64,000 nucleotides of DNA from Streptomyces gelaticus (GCF_014649535.1 NZ_BMTF01000011.1:1-64000); one strand, 5' to 3'. Positions 53,285-60,546 are shown, counted from the first letter of the stretch. Numbers and translations: made by a program. Notes: generated by a model from the sequence alone, not told the origin.

Positions 53285-53338
53285 ACTAAAAAGCTCCCCT
53301 CTATGACGACGTGCTACATAGAGAGGAGCTTTTTTAGT
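53285..53338. terminator. Bidirectional terminator
   Basis: ACTAAAAAGCTCC... (53,285-53,304) pairs with ...GGAGCTTTTTTAGT (53,317-53,338), a long near-perfect stem with T-rich 3' ends on both strands. It overlaps the stop codon of the 78-aa gene. Confidence 0.85.
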
Positions 53339-53570
53339 AGGTCCGTAGGTGAAGTGTGCTCAGTTGATTGAAGCGGACTCCCCTTTGTTCTTCCAGCCTC
53401 CATGAGACAGCCCTATCTATCAGTCCAGCGGCTCTCAAGGCCGTCAGGGAGTCCTCGTAGCTACTCCCTGGGAACTCCTTCACGAACCACGCTTCTAGCT
53501 CGTTAGATAGGCTCTGGCGGTCTTCCAGCACGGTCAATAGCGCGAGAGCTTCAAAGCTCAGCTCTTCCAC
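53334..53570 (-). CDS. Small protein E1, paralogue of E2
   Basis: A 78-aa protein whose middle (FPGSSYEDSLTALRAAGLIDRA) parallels that of the next gene (FPGANFRENLEVLKREGIVYEL), and both end in a similar THLHL/STLHL strand. This looks like a duplicated winged-helix half. It lies 6 bp after the E2 stop. Function unknown. Confidence 0.6.
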   Translation of the reverse strand: MEELSFEALALLTVLEDRQSLSNELEAWFVKEFPGSSYEDSLTALRAAGLIDRAVSWRLEEQRGVRFNQLSTLHLRTY

Positions 53571-53576
53571 GGTGCA

Positions 53577-53957
53577 TCACATCAAGTGAAGGTGTGTGGT
53601 GCGCGCTCCCATAAAGCCTTGGGTACTTGAAGTCAGCTCGTACACGATGCCCTCACGCTTCAGAACTTCCAGGTTCTCTCTGAAGTTGGCTCCTGGGAAA
53701 GCCTCTTGAAACTCTCCCTGTACCTGAGTGGTTACGGCGGGAATATTCTGCGCTTCGTAGGTCTTGATAATGGCGACTAATCCGGGGCCGGTAAATTTCG
53801 TTAGCTCCTGTAGTCGCTGCTCCTCTGTCATGCGTGCAACTAGCTGCGCCTTTCCCTCAGCTAGCGCTCTACGCTCTGCCTGTACCTGTGGGTCCATGGA
53901 CTCTGCCCACCAGCTACGCTCATTGGCTCCAAAGCTGAATGCCTTTGTGTCTGTCAT
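53577..53957 (-). CDS. Small protein E2, paralogue of E1
   Basis: A 126-aa protein with a helical, charged N-terminal half (VQAERRALAEGKAQLVARMTEEQR) and a C-terminal half related to E1 (FPGANFRENLEVLKREGIVYEL, THLHLM). GGAGAAGGAAC precedes the ATG. It belongs to the same minus-strand series. Function unknown. Confidence 0.62.
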   Translation of the reverse strand: MTDTKAFSFGANERSWWAESMDPQVQAERRALAEGKAQLVARMTEEQRLQELTKFTGPGLVAIIKTYEAQNIPAVTTQVQGEFQEAFPGANFRENLEVLKREGIVYELTSSTQGFMGARTTHLHLM

Positions 53958-53977
53958 TGTTCCTTCTCCTCTGTTGA

Positions 53978-54244
53978 TTACTGGACTCGGTATGAGTAGG
54001 GCTTAACGGTGCGGTCAACATCTAGGTAACCTTCACGCTCGGCCTCTTCAATGGCTCTCTGAACTGCCTTGCTGCCGCTATTCGTACTCACAACCTGGCT
54101 TAGGTCTTGCTGGCTTATCTGGATTCCGTCGACCGAGATACCCAGGAACCAGACCAGAAGCTTTGAGTATGCGGACAATCTCTCATTGAACAAGAGCTTA
54201 TAGACTTCCTCCGGATACCATCCATCCTTATCAGCTAATGGCAT
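53978..54244 (-). CDS. Small winged-helix protein B
   Basis: An 88-aa protein with ERLSAYSKLLVWFL near residue 22, then ISQQDLSQVVSTNSGSKAVQRAIEEAEREGYLDV, a winged-helix pattern like that of protein A. AGAAGGTCAAG precedes the ATG, which lies inside the upstream small membrane gene. Function unknown. Confidence 0.62.
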   Translation of the reverse strand: MPLADKDGWYPEEVYKLLFNERLSAYSKLLVWFLGISVDGIQISQQDLSQVVSTNSGSKAVQRAIEEAEREGYLDVDRTVKPYSYRVQ

Positions 54245-54329
54245 TTTGCTTGACCTTCTTTCGTTCGGTGATGATGTAAGCTAGAAGTAGTAGAATTTGC
54301 AGGGTTACGGATAGCAGTAACAGGCTCAT
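54231..54329 (-). CDS. 32-aa single-pass membrane peptide
   Basis: A short gene: MSLLLLSVTLQILLLLAYII is one hydrophobic helix, followed by the basic tail TERKKVKQNAIS. Its ATG overlaps the stop of the 58-aa gene (TGATG) and its stop lies 14 bp inside protein B, so it appears translated in a coupled series. It could be a holin-like or type-I toxin-like peptide; there is no direct evidence. Confidence 0.55.
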   Translation of the reverse strand: MSLLLLSVTLQILLLLAYIITERKKVKQNAIS

Positions 54330-54505
54330 CAGAATCCCGCCCCTGCTAGCTCAGCCTCGTATACCGCTAGGCGACTCTGCACGACCTTGTAAGGCTCTTC
54401 CAGTGCTTCTCTGAGGGATTGGGTGATGGATGCTTGGTCGGCTCTCGTAAGGGCGTACAGAACCTTGGCACCTAGGCTGAGATCTGCTCTCTTGAAAAAT
54501 TCCAT
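54329..54505 (-). CDS. Small protein C, related to winged-helix array
   Basis: A 58-aa protein starting MEFFKRADLSLGAKVLYAL; the LSLGAKVLYAL stretch parallels LTLGARLTYIAL of protein A and LSAYSKLLVWFL of protein B. Ribosome site AGGAG lies 9 bp upstream. The rest (SLREALEEPYKVVQSRLAVYEAEL) matches the recognition-helix region in length. It looks like a shortened member of the family. Confidence 0.55.
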   Translation of the reverse strand: MEFFKRADLSLGAKVLYALTRADQASITQSLREALEEPYKVVQSRLAVYEAELAGAGF

Positions 54506-54594
54506 GACTAGGACTCCTAATAAATAGGGAATGTTTGTTTCTCACACATCTATTATCTCACATTCCGTCCCATTAACGGAATCCTAGAAACACT

Positions 54595-54640
54595 AAAGGC
54601 ACTCAGCCGGCTAATTCCAGTTGAGTGCCTTTTGGTTTTT
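54595..54640. terminator. Terminator between small genes
   Basis: AAAGGCACTCA (54,595-54,605) pairs with TGAGTGCCTTT (54,622-54,632), followed by TTTTT on the plus side. It lies downstream of the 72-aa gene on the minus strand. Confidence 0.8.
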
Positions 54641-54653
54641 GCGGGGAGTCTTC

Positions 54654-54872
54654 TTACAGGAATGCTCCGATAGCCTCAGCCAAGCTTGCACCCTCGCTCT
54701 TGCCGTAGGAGATATTCCCATCGGAGAACAAGCTTTGCCCAATGCCACGCCCTGTCTGATAGCCATGCGTGAAGTTGTCTACGTTGGTTTCTACGTCGGG
54801 GCCGGTAGCTGTCTCGGCTACTGAGTCAATGGCTCCCGCGTCTGGGATGTATGCGCCTGGTGGTGTGCTCAT
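54654..54872 (-). CDS. 72-aa hypothetical protein
   Basis: A small, acidic, glycine-rich protein (MSTPPGAYIPDAGAI at the start, GYQTGRGIGQSL in the middle, EGASLAEAIGAFL at the end). It follows the 71-aa gene by 3 bp, so they are probably co-transcribed. It has no recognisable domain. Its composition would suit a structural or scaffold role, but that is a guess. Confidence 0.5.
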   Translation of the reverse strand: MSTPPGAYIPDAGAIDSVAETATGPDVETNVDNFTHGYQTGRGIGQSLFSDGNISYGKSEGASLAEAIGAFL

Positions 54873-54875
54873 AGT

Positions 54876-55091
54876 TCACTCTCCATCATCGAAGGTAAGG
54901 GGATTTAGTTGCGCAGGAGTCTTCTCCTGGTCTGGTGTGGTCACCCCTACTGCGGGCATCCCGTTACGTGAGCCGTGTACGCCCCCTAGGAAGCTCTGAG
55001 AACGGCTCTCAGACGCTGGGGGTGTCGCAGGCTTCCCAAAGCCGTTAGAGGGCGTCTGTGAGGCTTCCCCAAACTGTGTGGATAGATTCAT
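54876..55091 (-). CDS. 71-aa hypothetical protein
   Basis: A small disordered-looking protein rich in Pro, Ser and Gly (QTPSNGFGKPATPPASESRSQ). AAGGCAAGAGAT precedes the ATG. It forms a two-gene unit with the next 72-aa gene, isolated by terminators on both sides. Function unknown. Confidence 0.5.
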   Translation of the reverse strand: MNLSTQFGEASQTPSNGFGKPATPPASESRSQSFLGGVHGSRNGMPAVGVTTPDQEKTPAQLNPLTFDDGE

Positions 55092-55155
55092 ATCTCTTGC
55101 CTTTCTGGTTTCGGTATTTGCACTCCTCCGTCAATTAATTATCCCAGAAACGAAA

Positions 55156-55190
55156 AGAGGGTTCCCGCCGATTATCGGCGGGAACCCTCT
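55156..55190. terminator. Perfect 16-bp hairpin terminator
   Basis: AGAGGGTTCCCGCCGA (55,156-55,171) and its exact complement (55,175-55,190) enclose a TTA loop; on the minus strand TTTTCG follows. It ends the resolvase/membrane-protein transcript. Confidence 0.9.
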
Positions 55191-55210
55191 AGCGATTATT
55201 TAATTAATTG

Positions 55211-55492
55211 CTACCGCTTATCGTTACGGCAGACACACTTTTTGGGGCTCAACTGGCGAACCGTTCCAAAATTACTTTCCAGGAGACAGTACGTACCCGT
55301 ATTCTCAGGATTCTTATGGGCTACGCCTCGCTCGTAAAACGGTATGAGCTCCGGCTTAGGCCAATACTTCTTCCTGAACCACCGGTACGGCAGCACTACC
55401 GCACACAGCAGCAGCCCAAAGACGGGGCCGAGAGCAATACCTATGAACACCCATCCCGCGATGGCACTGACAACGGTTCCAATGATTCCCAT
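55211..55492 (-). CDS. Small membrane protein of the element
   Basis: A 93-aa protein with two adjacent hydrophobic stretches (IIGTVVSAIAGWVFIGIA and FGLLLCAVVLPYRW) and a basic cytoplasmic-looking tail containing several cysteines. It lies 5 bp after the resolvase stop, so it is probably co-transcribed with it. I do not recognise it. Immunity, exclusion or lysis-type roles are possible but unsupported. Confidence 0.55.
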   Translation of the reverse strand: MGIIGTVVSAIAGWVFIGIALGPVFGLLLCAVVLPYRWFRKKYWPKPELIPFYERGVAHKNPENTGTYCLLESNFGTVRQLSPKKCVCRNDKR

Positions 55493-55497
55493 GCTGG

Positions 55498-56070
55498 TTA
55501 CTTCCCCTTGGCTTCCGACTTGATCCGGAAGACGGTTGCCCGACCAATCCCGTACTTAGCTGCCACCTTCATCACACTCATGCCGTCCGAGAGGTCAGCC
55601 AGCACCGCAGCACGGTCAATCTCCCTGGGACGTCCCCAGCTCTTCCCGCTCGCTTCCCTGGAAGCACGGGCAGACGCCCGGCGCTCCCTCTGGAAGATCA
55701 GTTCCATCTCAGAGAACGTACCGAGCATCAAGAGCGCCATGTCCGTTGCCGGACCACCCACGCGAGTGTCAATGGTCATCGCTCCGCCGATCACCAGGTG
55801 AACCCCCTTCTCCCTCAACTCAGCAATGAGAGCCAGCACCTTGTGCATGGTCCGGCCGAGTCGGTCAAGGGAAGCAACGTACAGAACGTCACCAGAGCGG
55901 AGCTGCGCCAGCACAGAGGCCAGTCCCTCACGCTCAAAGTCCGTGCCAGTCCGCTTGTCGGCATAGGTGCGCTCTACGGGCACTCCCTGGGACTCCAGCC
56001 AGTCAAGCTGACGCTTCAGATCCTGTGCCGTCGTGCTGACTCGGGCGTAGCCGTATTCGTAGGTGGTCAC
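55498..56070 (-). CDS. Small serine recombinase (resolvase/invertase family)
   Basis: This 190-aa enzyme has the catalytic serine in GYARVSTTAQD (residue 12), ASLDRLGRTMHKVL near 70, and FSEMELIFQRERR near 125 at the start of the E helix. It ends in a helix-turn-helix (VMKVAAKYGIGRATVF). GTG 56070 follows GGGGAGAGG. It probably resolves multimers or controls copy state. The repeats directly upstream (56,094-56,377) are candidate binding sites. Confidence 0.9.
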   Translation of the reverse strand: MTTYEYGYARVSTTAQDLKRQLDWLESQGVPVERTYADKRTGTDFEREGLASVLAQLRSGDVLYVASLDRLGRTMHKVLALIAELREKGVHLVIGGAMTIDTRVGGPATDMALLMLGTFSEMELIFQRERRASARASREASGKSWGRPREIDRAAVLADLSDGMSVMKVAAKYGIGRATVFRIKSEAKGK

Positions 56071-56093
56071 TGTGCCTCTCCCCTGTCTCAATC

Positions 56094-56141
56094 TGTCCCA
56101 ACGAGACTTAGGATACCAGTCTCATAAGTCAGTTTGGGACA
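56094..56141. promoter_or_regulatory. Imperfect palindrome, candidate res subsite
   Basis: TGTCCCAA (56,094-56,101) and TTGGGACA (56,134-56,141) bound a dyad with further inner pairing (GACTTA and TAAGTC). Inside it GTCTCATA (56,119-56,126) recurs at 56,228-56,235, and again inverted (TATGAGAC) at 56,244-56,251. It begins 24 bp upstream of the resolvase start. Confidence 0.5.
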
Positions 56142-56312
56142 GTCTCAGAGATGAGGCCCGGCAACTCCCCTTCAAACCCAGCTAAAACCGGACATAGAGC
56201 ACACGTTTTCCGGGGGTCGTGAGACCGGTCTCATAACTAAGAATATGAGACCCCCTCAAACCAGGGTTCTCCCTCGCTCCTGCCGACGAGAGGACTGCGC
56301 ACAGAGAAAGCT

Positions 56313-56377
56313 CTGACGCTCCGTCAGATGTTTAACGCAGCACATACACCAGGGTGCAGCATCTGACACGCAGTCAG
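56313..56377. repeat. Inverted pair of 18-bp CTGAC-N5-GTCAGATG sites
   Basis: CTGACGCTCCGTCAG (56,313-56,327) followed by ATG, and CTGACACGCAGTCAG (56,363-56,377) preceded by CAT, form inverted copies about 30 bp apart. Each is itself a 5+5 dyad. They look like paired operator or recombinase sites. Confidence 0.5.
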
Positions 56378-56513
56378 GTGACTGTACAAATGCTGATACA
56401 GACCACCCCACCCTTAGAAGTTGGCAAATGATCTTTGCCCGACCTAGTCATTCGCGAGTGAGGCCAGCCAACGACCGGAGCAGTATCCGGAAGACGGCCC
56501 CTGGAGACACAGA

Positions 56514-56562
56514 AGAGCCCCTGTGGCGCCCCTCCCAACTCGGGAAGGTATCCAGGGGCTCT
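56514..56562. terminator. Terminator at the 3' end of the integrase gene
   Basis: AGAGCCCCTG (56,514-56,523) pairs exactly with CAGGGGCTCT (56,553-56,562) around a 29-nt loop. It lies 10 bp beyond the integrase stop on the minus strand and should isolate it from the resolvase control region. Confidence 0.7.
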
Positions 56563-56571
56563 GTCGTGCTC

Positions 56572-58284
56572 TCAGACGCTCTCAGGGGCACTCAAGAGCT
56601 TCTGGTGTAGCTGGTCAATGATCTCCGGAACCACAGACGTATCCGTGACTCTGCTCGGGAAGTCCCTGAGCCTTGGATTAGTCCAGTGCGCTGGAACATT
56701 CCAGCCGTGCAACGACCAACCCTCAACAGAGTCAGCCTGGAGTCCAGCCGCTAGGGCAAGTTCCTGGAGATCCCCCAGGAATACGACTGCGCCATGTCCC
56801 AGGTTGAGAATTGCGCTCTTCCAGACGTAGACCCGTACGTCCTGGCTAGTCAGGAAGTCCCTACGCTCTTCAGTGCGCATCCCTCCCCACTTCTGAGCCC
56901 ACGTCAGACCAGTCTCTACGTACCGAGTTACCGCAGGGCGTACCGGTTTGGCTTTGAGTTCCTTGGTCTTCCTGGTGAGATTCCCGTGCATACGCCAGTA
57001 GGACTCTTCTTTCTCGGGGTCGTCATACCGGCCGTTCTCATAGTCCCTCTCCAGCCTGAACAGACGTGAGGTGACCTGATCCAGCTCTGCTGTGTGGTCC
57101 TCCCCCGGCTCGGTCACCTTCACCACTTCAGGCAACTCTCCGAGTCGGTCCGAGAGGACTCCCTCAAAGATCTCATTGAGCAAGTCCTCTGGAATCCTCG
57201 CCGGAGCGGCACAGGGCATTCCCTTGGAACGTGCCGTACAGGAGTAGTGCCGGTAGACCTTGACTTCCCCCGTGGCAAGAGTCTTCTTCAGCCGGTGACA
57301 GAAGATCCGTGATCCGCAGTTGCCGCAACGGGCAACACCAGTCAGCAGAGAGGCTTGGTTGGTGCGCCGGATGTTGGACTGCCCACGGGACACAACTGCT
57401 GCGACGGTGGCTTGCCACTCCGCATGGGTGAGGATCGGGTACTCAGTAGCCATGACCAGGTTGCCTTGGTCATCCTCGTACGGCTCACCCTGGTACGCGA
57501 GGAATCCGGCACAGGCAGGATTCTTGAGGATGCGCTGAACTACCTGGGGACTCCAGTTAGTGCCTTTCGGCACAGTCAGAGCGCTCCCGTTCCTGCGCTT
57601 TGAGTCCTTCCCCCTCAGTACCCGTAGATAGTCACGCCACGTCAGTACACCCTTGGCGTTCAACTCTCGGGCAATCTGATTGGTGGAGACTCCAGAACGT
57701 ACCCGCTCTGAGATCTCCTTCAAGAGCTTGGCGTATTTGGTTTCCGGCACCAGGACGTAATGCCTCCCGTCCGGTGAGTCTGTGTAGACGTATCCGAACG
57801 GTGTGATGCCTCCCGCGTACAGGCCGTTCCGGCGTAGGTAGTCCCTCGCGTCAGAGACGCGCTGCCGAATCTTCCTCAGCTCTGCTGCTGCCTGTGTTGC
57901 CTTGGCATACGCGATGAGTCGACCGGTCTCGGTGGAGATATCGAATGAGGGATCGTCCAGGACAACGAGAGTCTTCCCCCAGTCCAGAACGTTCTTGACG
58001 AACGCCATGAAATGGAGATCGTCACGGCTCAAACGGTCCTGTGTGGTGACTGCCAGGACGTCCCACTTCTCCCGCCCTTCCTCGGTGAGCCAGGGACCCA
58101 TAGAGGGGCGCTCAGGGAGGTCTACAGAGCCGGACACGGACCGGTCCTCAACTACCCCCGCTGTCTCGTGTCCGAGCCCCTGAGCCCAGGTCTGGAGGTG
58201 CTCCAACTGCCTTGGAATGGACGTTGATTCGTCGGTGTCCACGCTGATCCGTGCGGCGAGTAGCGCCCTCTGTGTCTCTGCCAT
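56572..58284 (-). CDS. int: Large serine integrase
   Basis: This 570-aa serine recombinase catalyses site-specific integration. The nucleophile is Ser14 in ARISVDTDES. TTQDRLSRDDLHF near 82 and AELRKIRQRVSD near 135 complete the catalytic domain. The recombinase domain follows (GGITPFGYVY near 155), then the zinc ribbon (CGNCGSRIFCHR near 318 and CTARSKGMPC near 350) with a coiled-coil insertion near 395-440. The gene starts 42 bp from the attR core, the usual attP-int layout. The target is hen1. No excision factor is recognisable; the small winged-helix proteins are candidates. Confidence 0.95.
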   Translation of the reverse strand: MAETQRALLAARISVDTDESTSIPRQLEHLQTWAQGLGHETAGVVEDRSVSGSVDLPERPSMGPWLTEEGREKWDVLAVTTQDRLSRDDLHFMAFVKNVLDWGKTLVVLDDPSFDISTETGRLIAYAKATQAAAELRKIRQRVSDARDYLRRNGLYAGGITPFGYVYTDSPDGRHYVLVPETKYAKLLKEISERVRSGVSTNQIARELNAKGVLTWRDYLRVLRGKDSKRRNGSALTVPKGTNWSPQVVQRILKNPACAGFLAYQGEPYEDDQGNLVMATEYPILTHAEWQATVAAVVSRGQSNIRRTNQASLLTGVARCGNCGSRIFCHRLKKTLATGEVKVYRHYSCTARSKGMPCAAPARIPEDLLNEIFEGVLSDRLGELPEVVKVTEPGEDHTAELDQVTSRLFRLERDYENGRYDDPEKEESYWRMHGNLTRKTKELKAKPVRPAVTRYVETGLTWAQKWGGMRTEERRDFLTSQDVRVYVWKSAILNLGHGAVVFLGDLQELALAAGLQADSVEGWSLHGWNVPAHWTNPRLRDFPSRVTDTSVVPEIIDQLHQKLLSAPESV

Positions 58285-58318
58285 GGGACAGAGCGTATGG
58301 CAGTTTCAACCTACGTAT

Positions 58319-58438
58319 CTACGGAGTGCCGTGGGAGGTGGAGAACGTCTGCGCCTTCTCGGGATGCTTGTGCAGCAGAAAGCCGAGGTCGGTCGCCGGA
58401 CGTTCGGGGTTGCCGGTCGTACTGATTGTCAGGAACAC
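58319..58438 (-). pseudogene. hen1: Stranded native 5' end of hen1
   Basis: A 39-codon remnant starting at GTG 58438 reads FLTISTTG, then DLGFLLHKHP, and matches Hen1 up to SHGT, after which element DNA gives a TAG stop. The upstream sequence CCATACTCGG is shared with the replacement copy. It is the left-over N-terminus of the gene split by the insertion. It likely makes no functional product. Confidence 0.9.
58326..58332. other. attR core of the hen1-inserted element
   Basis: GTGCCGT matches the left-end core at 48,569. To its right is native hen1 5' coding DNA; to its left is element DNA adjoining the integrase gene. The crossover lies within this 7-bp identity. Confidence 0.75.
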
Positions 58439-58482
58439 ACGTCCGAGTATGGTCCGGTCCACTCTCCCCCCACCAGGTATTT

Positions 58483-59466
58483 TCACGTGTCCACGGACTC
58501 GTCGGCCGCCGTCGGGCCGAGCAGCCGGGCCAGCTCCGCCACGGTGTCCGGGCCGACCCGGCAGCAGCCGCCGATCAGCCGGGCCCCAGCCTCCGCCCAG
58601 GCCCTTGCCCTGCCCGGGTCGAAGGTGGGGGCGCCGGCCCATCCCCGGCCCCCCGCGTCCCACCGCTCGCCGCTGTTCGGATACACGACGACCGGCTTCC
58701 CGGTCACCTCCGCGGCCACCCGCACCGCCCCGTCCACATCGGCCGGATCGCAGCAGTTCACCCCCACGGCCACCACCTCGCCGTGGCCCGGGACCAGCCC
58801 GAAGGCCGTCTCCAGCGGCTGGCCCGCCCTGGTCCGCCCGCCCGCCACGCTGTACGAGAGCCAGACGGGCAGCCCGCACCCCTCGACTGCCCGCAGCAGT
58901 GCCTCCGCCTCGTCGGCGTCCGGCACCGTCTCCAGCGCCAGCACATCGGGCCCGGCGGCGGCCAGCGCCTCGATCCGCGGCCGGTGGAAGCGCTCCAGCT
59001 CCCGGACGGAGAGCCCGTAGCGGCCCCGGTACTCACTGCCGTCCGCCAGCATCGCCCCGTACGGGCCGACCGAAGCGGCGACCCATACCTCCCGCTGCAC
59101 CGCACCGGCGGCCCGTCGCGCCAGCCGGACGCTGCGGGCGAACAGCTCCGCCGCCTCCGCCCGGCCGATCCCCCGCCGCGCGAAACCCTCGAAGGTCGCC
59201 TGGTAGCCGGCCGTGATGAGCACCTGCGCACCCGCCCGCACATAGGCGGTGTGGGCCGCCTCGATCTGTCCGGGTCCGTCGGTCAGCAAGCGGGCCGACC
59301 ACAGGGCGTCGGACAGATCGCAGCCCTGCGCCTCCAACTGGTTGGACAGACCTCCGTCCAGCACGACCGGACCCGCCGCGAGAGCACTGCCGAGCGTACG
59401 GGCGGGTTTTCCCCAGGCAGTCGCGTGGAGGAACGACGGATCGTCGGACGGTCGGGCGGGGTGCAC
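58483..59466 (-). CDS. mmuM: Homocysteine S-methyltransferase
   Basis: This protein of about 327 aa transfers methyl from S-methylmethionine (or AdoMet) to homocysteine. LDGGLSNQLEAQG near residue 40 begins the barrel. Zinc ligands are GVNCCDP near 215 and GGCCRVGP near 300, both intact. GTG 59466 is my preferred start; ATG 59559 would add a Gln-Asp repeat encoded by a hexanucleotide tract. It lies about 45 bp upstream of the native hen1 start, so before insertion it may have led a transcript into hen1-pnkp. Confidence 0.88.
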   Translation of the reverse strand: MHPARPSDDPSFLHATAWGKPARTLGSALAAGPVVLDGGLSNQLEAQGCDLSDALWSARLLTDGPGQIEAAHTAYVRAGAQVLITAGYQATFEGFARRGIGRAEAAELFARSVRLARRAAGAVQREVWVAASVGPYGAMLADGSEYRGRYGLSVRELERFHRPRIEALAAAGPDVLALETVPDADEAEALLRAVEGCGLPVWLSYSVAGGRTRAGQPLETAFGLVPGHGEVVAVGVNCCDPADVDGAVRVAAEVTGKPVVVYPNSGERWDAGGRGWAGAPTFDPGRARAWAEAGARLIGGCCRVGPDTVAELARLLGPTAADESVDT

Positions 59467-59516
59467 AACTGACTCTGACTCCCTTCGTCTCTCCGGTCCT
59501 TCTGTCCTCGGCCCTG

Positions 59517-59554
59517 GGTCCTGGTCTTGGTCCTGGTCCTGGTCCTGGTCCTGG
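59517..59554. repeat. Hexanucleotide tandem repeat (GGTCCT)6
   Basis: Six copies of GGTCCT (second copy GGTCTT) plus GG. They lie just upstream of the mmuM start, or inside its N-terminus if ATG 59559 is used. Copy number may vary by slippage without shifting frame, since the unit is 6 bp. Confidence 0.85.
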
Positions 59555-59589
59555 AGCATCGGCCCTCTGCTCCTCTGCCCTCTGTCCTG

Positions 59590-59621
<32 letters not shown>

Positions 59622-59622
59622 C

Positions 59623-60546
59623 TCAGCCGAGCTGGGACCGGATCTGGGAGGAGATCAGCTCCAGGTGGTCCAGATCTGCCAGGTCCAGGACCTGGAGATA
59701 GATCCGGGACGAGCCGATCTCGCCGTACCGGCCGATCTTGTCGACCACCTCGGCGGGCGAGCCCGCCAGCCCGTTCGCCTTCAGCTCCGCCACCTCACGC
59801 CCGATGACGGAGGCACGGCGCGCCACCTCCGCGTCGTTCTTGCCGACGCAGACCACCAGGGCATTGGAGTACACCAGATCGTCCGGCGCCCGGCCGGCTG
59901 CCTCGGCGGCCTCCCGGACCCGGCCGAACTGCTTCTCGCTGTCCTCCAGCGACGCGAAGGGGATGTTGAACTCGTTGGCGTAGCGCGCGGCCAGCCGCGG
60001 GGTGCGCGTCGCGCCGTGGCCGCCGATCAGCACCGGCACCTTGGCCTGCGCCGGCTTGGGCAGCGCGGGCGAATCGGTGAGCTGGTAGTAGGTGCCGTCG
60101 AAGCTGAACGTCTCGCCGATCTCCGTCGCCCACAGCCCGGTGATGATCTCCAGCTGCTCCTCCAGCCTGCCGAACTTCTCCTGGGGAAACGGGATGCCGT
60201 AGGCCTTGTGCTCCTCCTCGAACCAGCCGGCGCCGAGACCGAGCTCGACGCGCCCACCGGACATCTGGTCGACCTGCGCGACCTGGATGGCCAGCACACC
60301 GGGGAGCCGGAAGGTCCCCGCGGTCATCAGGGTGCCGAGCCGGATCCGCCTGGTCTCACGCGCCAGCCCGGCCAGCGTGATCCACGCGTCGGTCGGGCCG
60401 GGCAGCCCGTCCCCCGGCCCCATACGGAGGTAGTGGTCGGAGCGGTAGAAGGCGTCGAAGCCGAGGTCCTCGGTCGCCTTGGCGACGGTGAGCAGGGTGT
60501 CATAGCTCGCCCCTTGCTGGGGCTCGGTGAAGATTCGAAGATCCAT
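59623..60546 (-). CDS. LLM-class F420-dependent oxidoreductase
   Basis: This 307-aa luciferase-like monooxygenase-fold enzyme has FDAFYRSDHYLRMG near residue 29, LGTLMTAGTFRLPGVLAIQVAQVDQMSGGRVELGLGAGW spanning 75-108, and VLIGGHGATRTPRLAARYANEFN near 170. This pattern is typical of F420-using enzymes in actinomycetes. It starts at ATG 60546. Substrate unknown. Confidence 0.87.
   Translation of the reverse strand: MDLRIFTEPQQGASYDTLLTVAKATEDLGFDAFYRSDHYLRMGPGDGLPGPTDAWITLAGLARETRRIRLGTLMTAGTFRLPGVLAIQVAQVDQMSGGRVELGLGAGWFEEEHKAYGIPFPQEKFGRLEEQLEIITGLWATEIGETFSFDGTYYQLTDSPALPKPAQAKVPVLIGGHGATRTPRLAARYANEFNIPFASLEDSEKQFGRVREAAEAAGRAPDDLVYSNALVVCVGKNDAEVARRASVIGREVAELKANGLAGSPAEVVDKIGRYGEIGSSRIYLQVLDLADLDHLELISSQIRSQLG

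Larger units (their letters stand above)
56071..56571. other. Repeat-rich gap between resolvase and integrase genes
   Basis: I see no gene in this 500-bp stretch. It holds an imperfect 48-bp palindrome (56,094-56,141), GTCTCATA-type motifs, a pair of inverted CTGACNNNNNGTCAGATG sites, and the terminator of the integrase-strand region (56,514-56,562). It is a good candidate for a res site or recombination-control region. Confidence 0.5.
48569..58332. mobile_element. Integrative element inserted in hen1 (serine integrase type)
   Basis: This 9.76-kb element is bounded by a 7-bp GTGCCGT repeat. The native hen1 5' end is stranded to its right and a replacement 5' end lies inside its left end. The integrase gene abuts the right end, as is usual at attP. 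Contents: GntR-like regulator, hypothetical genes, a Rep-like protein, small winged-helix proteins, a small serine resolvase. The AT-richer block (50.5-55.5 kb) contrasts sharply with both flanks. I saw no capsid, portal, terminase, FtsK-type transfer or relaxase gene. It is best read as a small integrative plasmid or satellite, not a complete phage. Confidence 0.88.

Noticed and set aside
48569..58332. Complete prophage
   Set aside because: An integrase is present but no terminase, portal, capsid, tail or lysis genes are visible and the size is under 10 kb.
59466..59559. Gln-Asp repeat as a genuine MmuM N-terminus
   Set aside because: It is encoded by a microsatellite, lies outside the enzyme fold, and a later GTG start gives the normal family length.
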